From NCBI RefSeq assembly GCF_000745235.1, contig NZ_JQNL01000001.1, positions 3,652,001 through 3,716,000 of the forward strand: a stretch of DNA of 64,000 bases, in the 5' to 3' direction. The notes beneath the pieces were generated by a model, which saw only the letters and a program-made list of their open reading frames with translations, was not told the DNA's origin and did no database searches. Source of the stretch: Luteibacter mycovicinus. Its GTDB lineage: Bacteria > Pseudomonadota > Gammaproteobacteria > Xanthomonadales > Rhodanobacteraceae. The translations under genes and the position numbers were made by a program. Shown here in pieces: positions 10,501 to 18,689 of the stretch (position 1 is its first letter; the number at the start of each line of letters is the position of its first letter).

Positions 10501-11216
10501 CGGAAGCCGGTACCTTTCTCCACGACCTGCTCGAATGGATGGCTGAAGAAGGATTCGCCACGATTGCCGCCGATCCCGCGCGCCTGCGCGACATGGTCGC
10601 GCGTCGTTGCGAGCGGCGTGGCTGGTCGCATGCCATCGACCTTCTGACCGACTGGTTGCTCGTGTTGCTGGCCACGCCGCTTGCGCTGCCGGACGGGGGT
10701 TCACAGACGCTGGGTGCGCTTGACGACCCCGCCCGCTATCGCGCGGAACTCGAGTTCCTGTTCGAGGCGAAGGGTGTCGATACCCTCGCACTGGACCGCA
10801 TCGTCCGGACGCACACGCTGGAAAGCGCGGCCCGTCCCGCGCTCGCCGCCGACCGCGTCAATGGCATGCTCAAGGGCTTTATCGATCTCATCGTCGAACA
10901 CCAGGGGCGCTGGTACGTCGCGGATTACAAGTCCAACTGGCTGGGGCCGGATGAGGGGTCATACACGCCCGAGGCCATGCGTCGCTCCATTCTCGACGCG
11001 CGCTACGAACTGCAATACGCGCTCTATCTCCTTGCCCTGCATCGCCAGCTGCGTGCGCGCCTCGGCGACGTCTACGACTACGACACCCACATCGGCGGAG
11101 CGGTCTATCTGTACCTGCGGGGCGTGGATGGCCGAGGTCACGGTGTGCACGTCGAGCGGCCGCCCCGGGCCATGATCGACGCACTGGATGCGCTTTTCGA
11201 AGGAGGCGTCGCATGA
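7557..11216 (+). CDS. recB: RecBCD exonuclease V subunit beta (RecB helicase-nuclease)
   Basis: A 1219-residue 3'-5' helicase and nuclease. The UvrD-type helicase part shows Walker A EASAGTGKTWTI (about residues 22-33), the IDEFQDTDPMQYRIF Walker B/motif II and VVTIHKSKGLEYPLVFLP (motif V). The C-terminal RecB-family nuclease domain retains its catalytic residues: His in AGTFLHDLLEW (about 988), Asp in GFIDLI (about 1109) and DYKS (about 1123-1126). The nuclease should therefore be active. RecB also loads RecA after Chi. GTG start within the recC stop, and the stop overlaps the recD start by ATGA. The three proteins act as one complex in double-strand break repair. Confidence 0.97.
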   Translation: MSIDIQPLRPLSMPLDGVRLIEASAGTGKTWTIAALYVRAVLGHGLAQPLLPPQILVVTFTEAATQELRERIRARLVEAAAAFRTGHAAEPFLGELLEAYAPDLHGACARRLDLAAQWMDEAAIFTIHGWSQRMLVQHAFGSGHAFAQTLEPDESELLAECVRDYWRKAFYPLDEARLAPILEEWRTPDALARALRPLLFGGEATLRVNGEVLAPGGDTDAALAERAAWDEEDRRRNEEAARSWLADRERIESIIVDAVRDKILHNGWYKPDRMPADLAAMRRWAEGAERADFDIARYSVTRLGRATGKGKSRPEHPAFAALEHWQEWQAGKVSIRHLVLADALVWVRERFAAQKRRRAQIGFDDLLLRLDQALASDAGAGVADTIARQFPLALIDEFQDTDPMQYRIFRGIYAVREETGLLLIGDPKQAIYAFRGADIQTYLAARAEAIAPHYSLDTNHRSSEGMVAAVNAVFGHAEAHATGAFHFADRGLPFVPVRARGRAERFVVDGATPAALQVWLLDDEQPVGVRIYREQMAGACATRIVDLLTAAERGDCGFVGGEGVLTPLKPADIAVLVRSHNEAAEIRDALSARNVRSVFLSDRDSVLEGIEAHDVVLWLRAVAEPSSDTAMRAALATRSLDLGYGELERLNVDERHWEHRGQQLFELRETWRRGGVLAMLHRFLHVFDLPARLLSKRGGERSLTNLLHLAELLQQASSTIDGEQALIRHLAERIADTSTHSGDDQIVRLESDDDLVKVVTIHKSKGLEYPLVFLPFASAAAGVRAGQGYRYHDGTGAQLELLSASQEGAGDSVHDAKDAAERAALQEDLRLLYVALTRARHACWVGVAPVSHQAAKKPQLHKAALGHLLTGGAEIDNGAIEGLLRRLADGKPFINVDYMPAPEDRPYTPPSRIERPLPARTARASRAERWWIASYSALRHAEDEIVAPETATDDVIVEYTAEPMAVPAPVAGGGIHGFERGAEAGTFLHDLLEWMAEEGFATIAADPARLRDMVARRCERRGWSHAIDLLTDWLLVLLATPLALPDGGSQTLGALDDPARYRAELEFLFEAKGVDTLALDRIVRTHTLESAARPALAADRVNGMLKGFIDLIVEHQGRWYVADYKSNWLGPDEGSYTPEAMRRSILDARYELQYALYLLALHRQLRARLGDVYDYDTHIGGAVYLYLRGVDGRGHGVHVERPPRAMIDALDALFEGGVA

Positions 11217-13105
11217 CGACCGAGGTCAGTCTTGTCGACGCCATCGGCTGGCTCGACACCGGGGTGGCGGAAGGCCGCCTCCGGGCGGTCGATCGTGCTT
11301 TCGCCCGTTTTCTCCTCACGCTGGACCCGGAGGGTGACCGTCGGGTTCTCCTGGCGGCTGCGCTGCTGAGTCGCGAGCTCGGCGACGGACATATCTGCGT
11401 CGACGTACGTGACTGGGCGGAAGACGGCGACGCGCTGGCAGGCGTCGACGCCGCGCTCGCCATGTCGCCGCTGGTGGCGGGGCCCGAAGGCGATCCGGCC
11501 GCACCGCTGGTGCTCGATGGACACCTGCTCTACCTGCGCCGTTTCTGGCGTGACGAAGCGCGGGTGGCCGAATCGATCATGAGTCGTCTGACGCGTGTGG
11601 CGGTCCCGGACGATCTGGCCGGGGAACTCGACCGGCTGTTCCCCGCCGGTGACGACGGTCCCGACTGGCAGAAAATCGCGTGTGCCATCGCGGCGCGCGC
11701 CGCATTTGCCGTCATCACGGGTGGGCCGGGCACCGGCAAGACCACGACGGTCATCCGCTTGCTCGGGCTGCTCCAGACGATCGCGCATCGCGCCGGTCAG
11801 CCGCGCCTGCGTATTCGTCTGGCGGCGCCGACAGGCAAGGCGGCGGCGCGACTGAACGCGTCCATTGCCCTGCAGATCGAGCAGTTGCGGGTCGATGAGG
11901 CGGTGAAGCAGGCGATCCCCGCGGAAGTGACGACCTTGCATCGTCTGCTGGGCAGTCGTCCGGACAGTCGGCGGTTCCGCCACGACGCCGATAATCCGCT
12001 TCACCTCGATGTGCTCGTCATCGACGAGGCATCGATGATCGACCTCGAAATGATGGCGGCAACGCTCGATGCCTTGCCTCCGCAGGCGCGCCTCATTCTT
12101 CTGGGCGACAAGGATCAGCTCTCGTCGGTGGAGGCGGGCGCCGTCCTCGGCGACCTCTGCGCACGCGCCGACCGCGGGCACTACGACGAGCGTACGCGCG
12201 AGTGGTTGAGCGAGGTGGCCGGTGTGGACGTCACCGCCTGGACCGTCGAAGACGACGCCCGGCCGCTCGACCAGCAGGTCACCATGCTTCGTCGCAGTCG
12301 CCGCTTTGGTGCCGACAGTGGCATCGGCGCACTGGCGCTCGGGATAAATCGGGGTGAGATGGCCGGCGCGATGGCCAGTTTTTCCGCCGCGTCGGGTGAT
12401 GTCGCGATGCTTCCGCCATCGACGTCCGCCATCGCCAGCCTGGCCATCGAGGGGCGCGGGCAGGCACCGGGATACCGGCATTATCTGGACTGGATCGAAA
12501 AGCGACGGCCTGCGCTCGATGCGGCGTTCGGTGATTTCGAGGCGTGGGGCGCCGGGGCACTCGCGGCGTACGCGCGCTTTCAGCTGCTGTGCGCTACCCG
12601 CCATGGCGACACCGGCGTCGACGCACAAAACGAACGTATCGCCAGAGGACTGCTCGAGCGCGGCCTGATCGATGCCGTCACGGGCTGGTACGAAGGCCGT
12701 CCCGTCATGGTGACGCGCAACGACTACGCGCTCGGCCTCATGAACGGCGACGTGGGTGTGACGCTCTGGGTGCCGGACGGGCAGGGCGCTATGGCGTTGC
12801 GCGTGGCGTTCTCCGTCGCGGACGAGCAGGCGGGCGAGCGCATCCGTTTCGTGGTTCCGAGCAGGCTCTCCGCCGTCGATACGGTATTCGCCATGACCGT
12901 GCACAAATCGCAGGGCTCGGAATTCGAGCACACCGCGCTCGCTTTGCCGCCCGAACCGTCTCCCGTCCTCACGCGCGAACTCGTCTACACCGGTGTGACG
13001 CGGGCGCGGAAGGCATTCACCCTGCTGGCATCGGCCGACATCCTCGGTTATGCCATCGCTCGCAAGACCCGCCGCGCCTCCGGACTGTTGCGTCGTCTTA
13101 TCTGA
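11213..13105 (+). CDS. recD: RecBCD exonuclease V subunit alpha (RecD helicase)
   Basis: A 630-residue 5'-3' SF1B helicase (E. coli RecD 608). The N-terminal domain contacts RecC. The core has Walker A ITGGPGTGKTTTVIRLL (about residues 175-191), LVIDEASMIDLEMM (motif II), LILLGDKDQLSSVEAGAVLGDL (motif III region) and the C-terminal AMTVHKSQGSEFEHTALALP (motif V). RecD is the fast motor of RecBCD and regulates nuclease activity. The ATG start overlaps the recB stop by four bases. Its stop codon abuts the stop codon of the convergent epimerase with no base between, so no room exists for a separate terminator. Confidence 0.96.
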   Translation: MTTEVSLVDAIGWLDTGVAEGRLRAVDRAFARFLLTLDPEGDRRVLLAAALLSRELGDGHICVDVRDWAEDGDALAGVDAALAMSPLVAGPEGDPAAPLVLDGHLLYLRRFWRDEARVAESIMSRLTRVAVPDDLAGELDRLFPAGDDGPDWQKIACAIAARAAFAVITGGPGTGKTTTVIRLLGLLQTIAHRAGQPRLRIRLAAPTGKAAARLNASIALQIEQLRVDEAVKQAIPAEVTTLHRLLGSRPDSRRFRHDADNPLHLDVLVIDEASMIDLEMMAATLDALPPQARLILLGDKDQLSSVEAGAVLGDLCARADRGHYDERTREWLSEVAGVDVTAWTVEDDARPLDQQVTMLRRSRRFGADSGIGALALGINRGEMAGAMASFSAASGDVAMLPPSTSAIASLAIEGRGQAPGYRHYLDWIEKRRPALDAAFGDFEAWGAGALAAYARFQLLCATRHGDTGVDAQNERIARGLLERGLIDAVTGWYEGRPVMVTRNDYALGLMNGDVGVTLWVPDGQGAMALRVAFSVADEQAGERIRFVVPSRLSAVDTVFAMTVHKSQGSEFEHTALALPPEPSPVLTRELVYTGVTRARKAFTLLASADILGYAIARKTRRASGLLRRLI

Positions 13106-14116
13106 TCATCCGACCTTGTAAAAGTCGTTGTACCACTCGGCGAACTTTCGCAGCCCCTCGTCGATCGACGTCGATGGTGCGTAACCCACATCCCGGCGAA
13201 TCGCCGATACGTCGGCCCAGGTATCCGGTACATCGCCCGGCTGCATCGGCAACAGTCGCTTCTCCACCGTCCGCCCGAGGTGCTTCTCCAGGAGGCCGAT
13301 GAAATCGAGCAGCTGCACGGGCTCATCGTTGCCCAGGTTGTACACGCGATACGGAGCCGCCGAACTCCCCGCATGGGGATCCACGGGATCGTAGGCGGGG
13401 TCAGGCTGCGCCGGATGGTCCAGCGTACGGATCACCCCCTCGACGATATCGTCGATGTAAGTGAAATCGCGGCTGTGATTTCCGTGATTGAACACGTCGA
13501 TCGCCTCGCCGCGCACGATGCGGTTGGCGAAGAGGATCGGCGACATGTCCGGACGACCCCATGGGCCATACACGGTGAAGAAGCGCAGGCCCGTCGTGGG
13601 CAATCCGAAGAGATGGCTATAGGTATGCGCCATCAGCTCGTTGGATTTTTTGGTCGCGGCGTAAAGGCTGACCGGATGGTCCACGGCGTCCTCGACGGCG
13701 AACGGCATCTTCCGGTTCGCGCCGTACACCGAACTGGACGAGGCATAGACCAGATGCCCCACGGCGTGGCGACGGCAGGCCTCGAGGATGTTGACGAAGC
13801 CGACCAGGTTGCTCTGCACGTAAGCATGCGGGTGGGTCAGCGAATAACGCACGCCGGCCTGCGCGGCCAGGTTGACCACGCGCTCGGGCTGGAACTCCGC
13901 GAAAGCCTTGTCCACGGCCGCCTGCCCGGCGAGGTCGGCGCGAACATGGGTGTAATTCGGGTGATCCACGAAACGGGCGACGCGTGCCTCTTTCAGGCCC
14001 GGGTCGTAGTAATCGTTGTGATTGTCGAATCCCAGCACGGTATCGCCGCGCGCAAGGAGGCGCTCGGCGAGGGCCGAGCCGACGAAGCCGGCGGTGCCGG
14101 TGACCAGGATGCGCAT
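13106..14116 (-). CDS. NAD-dependent epimerase, UDP-glucuronate 4-epimerase type
   Basis: A 336-residue extended short-chain dehydrogenase. The start MRILVTGTAGFVGSAL is chosen over an in-frame ATG 19 codons upstream because it places the Rossmann GxxGxxG at the N terminus, as in the family. Other hallmarks are the SSSSVYG strand, the catalytic YAATKK (Tyr-xxx-Lys) and the sugar-binding stretch FTVYGPWGRPDMSP. The latter and the N-terminal DNHNDYYDPGLKEAR are typical of UDP-glucuronate 4-epimerases, which make UDP-galacturonate for LPS or exopolysaccharide. The protein is cytosolic. No polysaccharide genes adjoin it, so the pathway is not shown by context. It is convergent with recD with zero spacing. 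Confidence 0.88.
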   Translation of the reverse strand: MRILVTGTAGFVGSALAERLLARGDTVLGFDNHNDYYDPGLKEARVARFVDHPNYTHVRADLAGQAAVDKAFAEFQPERVVNLAAQAGVRYSLTHPHAYVQSNLVGFVNILEACRRHAVGHLVYASSSSVYGANRKMPFAVEDAVDHPVSLYAATKKSNELMAHTYSHLFGLPTTGLRFFTVYGPWGRPDMSPILFANRIVRGEAIDVFNHGNHSRDFTYIDDIVEGVIRTLDHPAQPDPAYDPVDPHAGSSAAPYRVYNLGNDEPVQLLDFIGLLEKHLGRTVEKRLLPMQPGDVPDTWADVSAIRRDVGYAPSTSIDEGLRKFAEWYNDFYKVG

Positions 14117-14166
14117 GGGGATGTCCTGCCAGTGGAGCGAGTTGACCATTGTAGCGGACGCCCGGA

Positions 14167-14195
14167 TTGACACGGCAGCGCCCCTGATCTAGCTT
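14167..14195 (+). promoter_or_regulatory. candidate thrS promoter
   Basis: A perfect -35 TTGACA (14167-14172), a 17-base spacer and a weak -10 TAGCTT (14190-14195, three of six bases). It would give a leader of about 145 nt before thrS, containing the peptide and hairpin described separately. Confidence 0.45.
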
Positions 14196-14250
14196 TTACG
14201 GGTATCCAACCGACGAGGTGGCCCGCGGCAACGCTGGCCGAGTGTGCGAC

Positions 14251-14277
14251 ATGCGGACTACGCGCTCTTCAATCTGA
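14251..14277 (+). CDS. possible Thr-codon leader peptide of thrS (MRTTRSSI)
   Basis: An eight-codon frame in the thrS leader containing two adjacent threonine codons (ACT ACG), two serines and a final isoleucine, followed by TGA. GAG lies about 9 bases upstream as a weak ribosome site. It precedes a terminator-like hairpin by about 27 bases, the arrangement of amino-acid attenuators. It is too short for statistical support and rests on position and codon content only. Confidence 0.35.
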   Translation: MRTTRSSI

Positions 14278-14290
14278 CCCCCCGCCACGT

Positions 14291-14326
14291 CTTCGTCATT
14301 GTCGAAGGGCGCATGGCGCCCTTTTT
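14291..14326 (+). terminator. terminator-like hairpin in the thrS leader (attenuator candidate)
   Basis: AAGGGCGC-ATG-GCGCCCTT (14305-14323) is followed by TTTGTTT, 22 bases before the thrS ATG. An alternative weaker stem, CTTCG/CGAAG (14291-14295 with 14303-14307), uses the left foot of the terminator, so the two are mutually exclusive. No gene on this strand ends upstream, so a plain terminator would make no sense here. Confidence 0.65.
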
Positions 14327-14347
14327 GTTTGTCCGGAATTCGCATTC

Positions 14348-16249
14348 ATGATCCAGATCACGCTACCCGACGGCAGCCAGCGCCCGTTCGATCACCCCGT
14401 ATCCGTGCAGGACGTCGCCGCCTCGATCGGTGCCGGCCTCGCCAAGGCCACCCTCGCGGGCAAGGTCGACGGCAAGCTGGTCGATGCCAGCTTCACGATC
14501 GATCACGACGCCGCCCTCGAGATCGTCACCGAAAAGAGCCCCGAGGCGCTGGATATCCTGCGTCACTCCACGGCCCACCTTCTGGGTCAGGCCGTGCAGC
14601 GGCTGTTCCCCGGCGCGCAGGTCACGATCGGCCCGGTCATCGACAACGGTTTCTTCTACGATTTCGCCTACGAGCGCCCGTTTACGCCGGACGACCTGGA
14701 GACCATCCAGGCCGAGATGGAAAAGATCGTCAAGGAACAGATTCCGGTCACGCGCTCGGTCAAGAGCCGCGACGAGGCGATCACCTTCTTCCGCGGTCTG
14801 GGTGAAGAGTACAAAGCCCAGATCATCGAGAGCATCCCGGCGAACGAAGAGCTTTCGCTCTACACGCAGGGTGAGTTCACCGATCTCTGCCGCGGGCCGC
14901 ACGTGTCCAACACCGGCAAGCTCCGCGCGTTCAAGCTGATGAAGGTCGCCGGCGCCTACTGGCGCGGCGATTCCAACAACGAGATGCTGACGCGCATCTA
15001 CGGTACGTCGTGGTTGAACGACAAGGACCTCAAGGCCTACCTGCTGCAACTGGAGGAAGCCGAAAAACGCGACCATCGCCGCATCGGCAAGCAGCTCGAC
15101 CTCTTCCACATGCAGGAAGAAGCGCCGGGCATGATCTTCTGGCACCCGAAGGGGTGGGCGATCTGGCAGGCCGTCGAGCAGTACGTCCGCGGCGTTTACA
15201 AGAAGAGCGGTTACCAGGAGGTCCGTGGTCCGCAGATCATGGACGTCAGCCTGTGGAAGAAGTCCGGTCACTGGGACAACTATCAGGAAAACATGTTCTT
15301 CACCGAGTCGGAGAAGCGCACGTACGCCCTGAAGCCCATGAACTGCCCGGGCCACATCCAGATCTTCAACACCAACCTGCACAGCTACCGCGACCTGCCG
15401 ATCCGCTACGGCGAGTTCGGCGGCTGTCACCGCAATGAGCCCTCGGGCGCGCTGCACGGCATCATGCGCGTGCGTGCCTTCACGCAGGACGACGGCCACA
15501 TCTTCTGCACCCCGGCGCAGATCGAGGGCGAAGTCGCGGCCTTCCACGCCCAGGCCATGAAGGTCTACGAGGACTTCGGGTTCAGCGACATCGCCATGAA
15601 GATCGCCCTGCGTCCCGACAAGCGCATCGGTGCCGACGAGGTCTGGGACAAGGCCGAGCACGCCCTGCGGGCGGCCCTGCAGGCGGCTGGCGTCGAGTGG
15701 GAGGAACTGCCGGGTGAGGGCGCCTTCTACGGTCCCAAGATCGAGTACCACATGAAGGACTCCATCGGCCGCGCCTGGCAGGTGGGCACGATGCAGGTCG
15801 ATTTCATGATGCCCGAGCGTCTGGGCGCCGAGTACGTGGACGAGAACAGCCAGCGCCAGCACCCGGTCATGCTGCACCGGGCCATTGTCGGCTCGATGGA
15901 GCGATTCATCGGCATCCTGATCGAGCACCACGCGGGCTTGCTTCCCACCTGGCTCGCCCCCATTCAGGCAGTTGCGTTCAGCATTACGGACGCTCAGGCC
16001 GATTACGTGCAGGACGTGGCCCAAGCCCTTGTCGGACAAGGGTTCAGGGTAAACTCCGATTTGCGCAACGAAAAAGTCGGATATAAAATCCGCGAGCACA
16101 CGTTGCAGAAGGTGCCTTATCTGATCGTGGTCGGTGATCGCGAGAAAGAAACGGGTACCATCTCCGTACGTACCCGCGGCGGCGAGGACCTCGGCAGCAT
16201 GACCGTGGCCCAGTTCGTCGAACGTTTGGAAGCCGAGACCCGCCGCTGA
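14348..16249 (+). CDS. thrS: threonyl-tRNA synthetase
   Basis: A 633-residue class II synthetase (E. coli 642) charging tRNA-Thr. Domains in order: TGS (about residues 1-62), the editing domain with [19 protein letters not shown] (HxxxH type, about 77), the catalytic core with the zinc-site Cys in [12 protein letters not shown], motif 2 region [18 protein letters not shown], motif 3 near the end of the core, and the anticodon-binding domain (about 540-633). The ATG start gives the conserved N terminus IQITLPDGS. It heads the usual thrS-infC-rpmI-rplT-pheS-pheT-ihfA block. A possible attenuator lies directly upstream. Confidence 0.98.
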   Translation: MIQITLPDGSQRPFDHPVSVQDVAASIGAGLAKATLAGKVDGKLVDASFTIDHDAALEIVTEKSPEALDILRHSTAHLLGQAVQRLFPGAQVTIGPVIDNGFFYDFAYERPFTPDDLETIQAEMEKIVKEQIPVTRSVKSRDEAITFFRGLGEEYKAQIIESIPANEELSLYTQGEFTDLCRGPHVSNTGKLRAFKLMKVAGAYWRGDSNNEMLTRIYGTSWLNDKDLKAYLLQLEEAEKRDHRRIGKQLDLFHMQEEAPGMIFWHPKGWAIWQAVEQYVRGVYKKSGYQEVRGPQIMDVSLWKKSGHWDNYQENMFFTESEKRTYALKPMNCPGHIQIFNTNLHSYRDLPIRYGEFGGCHRNEPSGALHGIMRVRAFTQDDGHIFCTPAQIEGEVAAFHAQAMKVYEDFGFSDIAMKIALRPDKRIGADEVWDKAEHALRAALQAAGVEWEELPGEGAFYGPKIEYHMKDSIGRAWQVGTMQVDFMMPERLGAEYVDENSQRQHPVMLHRAIVGSMERFIGILIEHHAGLLPTWLAPIQAVAFSITDAQADYVQDVAQALVGQGFRVNSDLRNEKVGYKIREHTLQKVPYLIVVGDREKETGTISVRTRGGEDLGSMTVAQFVERLEAETRR

Positions 16250-16292
16250 GCGGGGGTCCGGTATTTGGATCATTCTTCTGGAGGATAGCGGT

Positions 16293-16820
16293 ATCGCTAC
16301 GACCGATAACAAGGGCAATCGCAAGAACAGAGACATCCGTGTCCCGCAGGTCCGCGTGCTTGGCGCGGAAGGCGAGCAGCTCGGAATCATGCGGACTGAT
16401 GACGCCATCAAGGCCGCTGAAGAGCTGGGCATGGATCTCGTCGAAATCCAGCCGAACGGCGATCCGCCGGTCTGCAAGATCATGGATTACGGCAAGTTCA
16501 AGTTCGAAGCCCAGAAGAAGGCCTCGGCTGCCAAGAAGAAGCAGAAGCAGGTAGAGATCAAGGAAGTGAAGTTCCGTCCCGTCACCGACGAGGGCGACTA
16601 CCAGATCAAGCTGCGCAAGATGCGCGAATTCCTGGAAGAAGGCGACAAGGTCAAGGTCACGATCCGCTTCCGCGGTCGTGAAATGTCCCATCAGGACCTC
16701 GGCCAGAATCTGGCCCGCCGGGTCCAGACGGACATCGGCGAAGACGGTGTGGTGGAGTCCTTCCCCCGCCTCGAAGGCCGCCAGATGGTCATGATGATCG
16801 GACCGAAGAAAAAGATCTGA
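16293..16820 (+). CDS. infC: translation initiation factor IF-3, ATC start codon
   Basis: A protein of 175 residues if translation starts at the ATC at 16293, eight bases after a perfect GGAGG (16280-16284). No ATG, GTG or TTG lies at that position in frame. The next in-frame standard start (GTG, 16356) would remove the first 21 residues, which match the IF-3 N terminus ([15 protein letters not shown]). IF-3 binds the 30S subunit, discriminates start codons and prevents subunit joining. In E. coli infC uses AUU, so IF-3 represses its own mRNA by rejecting the rare start. An AUC start here would do the same. Family features are [27 protein letters not shown], the lysine linker [13 protein letters not shown] and FRGREMSHQ. 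Confidence 0.95.
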   Translation: MATTDNKGNRKNRDIRVPQVRVLGAEGEQLGIMRTDDAIKAAEELGMDLVEIQPNGDPPVCKIMDYGKFKFEAQKKASAAKKKQKQVEIKEVKFRPVTDEGDYQIKLRKMREFLEEGDKVKVTIRFRGREMSHQDLGQNLARRVQTDIGEDGVVESFPRLEGRQMVMMIGPKKKI

Positions 16821-16829
16821 TCGAACGAG

Positions 16830-16853
16830 AAGGGCGCTCCGGCGCCCTTTTTC
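16830..16853 (+). terminator. hairpin terminator between infC and rpmI
   Basis: AAGGGCGC-TCCG-GCGCCCTT with a UNCG-type tetraloop, followed by TTTCGTTT. Because rpmI lies on the same strand, it is either a partial terminator or part of the ribosomal-protein leader control. Confidence 0.75.
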
Positions 16854-16857
16854 GTTT

Positions 16858-16986
16858 GAATTCATGTATGATCGCCGGCTCGGCCCGTATGGATGGGCCG
16901 AATCACCGTACCCGGCAGGAAGGAAAGTGCTTGTCCCGCAAGGGCTTGCCGCCGGATCAGTCAGTCACCGAATACGGAGCATTCCG
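16858..16986 (+). promoter_or_regulatory. rpmI-rplT leader with possible internal promoter
   Basis: A 166-base gap separates infC and rpmI. After the terminator there is a good -10 box TATGAT (16867-16872) without a clear -35, then a hairpin CGGCCC/GGGCCG (about 16881-16900). In many bacteria L20 binds a leader of this operon and represses it. A structured leader is seen here, but L20 binding is an inference. Confidence 0.35.
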
Positions 16987-17184
16987 ATGCCCAAGATCAA
17001 GACCAACCGGGCGGCAGCGAAGCGTTTTCGCAAGACCGCATCCGGCAAGTTCAAAGCCGGTCACGCCTTCAAGTCGCATATCCTGACGAAGAAGTCGACC
17101 AAGCGTAAGCGCGGCCTGCGCGCTCCCAACCACGTCAAAGCGTGCGACACCAAGGGTGTAGCTCGCATGTTGCCGTATCTCTAA
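16987..17184 (+). CDS. rpmI: 50S ribosomal protein L35
   Basis: A 65-residue, strongly basic protein of exactly the usual length. The N terminus [20 protein letters not shown] and the C-terminal GVARMLPYL are the L35 signatures. The ATG at 16987 is chosen over longer in-frame starts because L35 begins with this sequence and lies 6-8 bases after a purine-rich site (CGGAGC). It precedes rplT by 14 bases. Confidence 0.97.
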   Translation: MPKIKTNRAAAKRFRKTASGKFKAGHAFKSHILTKKSTKRKRGLRAPNHVKACDTKGVARMLPYL

Positions 17185-17198
17185 GGGAGGGTTGAACC

Positions 17199-17558
17199 AT
17201 GGCTCGTGTTAAGCGTGGCGTTACCGCCCGTCGTCGTCACAAGAAAATCCTCGGCCGTGCAAAGGGTTATTACAACGCCCGTCGCAAGGTCTTCCGCGTA
17301 GCCAACCAGGCCGTCATCAAGGCTGGTCAGTACGCCTACATCGGCCGCAAGCAGCGTAAGCGTCAGTTCCGCGCGCTGTGGATCGTGCGTATCAACGCCG
17401 CCGCCCGTCAGTTCGGTCTGTCCTACAGCCGCCTGATCAACGGTCTGGCCAAGGCTGAGATCGCCGTCGACCGTAAGGTCCTCGCCGACCTCGCCGTGCA
17501 CGACATCAAGGCGTTTGGCGCGATCGCAGAGAAGGCCAAGGCCAGTCTGGCTGCGTAA
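17199..17558 (+). CDS. rplT: 50S ribosomal protein L20
   Basis: A 119-residue basic protein of standard length with the L20 pattern [17 protein letters not shown] at the start and the RNA-binding globular half ([20 protein letters not shown]). L20 is an early 50S assembly protein binding 23S rRNA and, in many species, the operon's own repressor. A strong AAGGGAGG ribosome site precedes the ATG. A strong hairpin terminator follows before pheS. Confidence 0.98.
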   Translation: MARVKRGVTARRRHKKILGRAKGYYNARRKVFRVANQAVIKAGQYAYIGRKQRKRQFRALWIVRINAAARQFGLSYSRLINGLAKAEIAVDRKVLADLAVHDIKAFGAIAEKAKASLAA

Positions 17559-17602
17559 TCCGCTTTAAACGCGCGGTAGTCTTATCGCGCGAAGATGGAT
17601 GA

Positions 17603-18661
<1,059 letters not shown>

Positions 18662-18689
18662 TAGCCCTCCGGATTAGAGAGTCGCTCCC

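Noticed and set aside
14363..16483. Minus-strand open frame of about 700 codons antisense to thrS
   Set aside because: thrS is intact with all motifs; the opposite translation has no recognisable domain.
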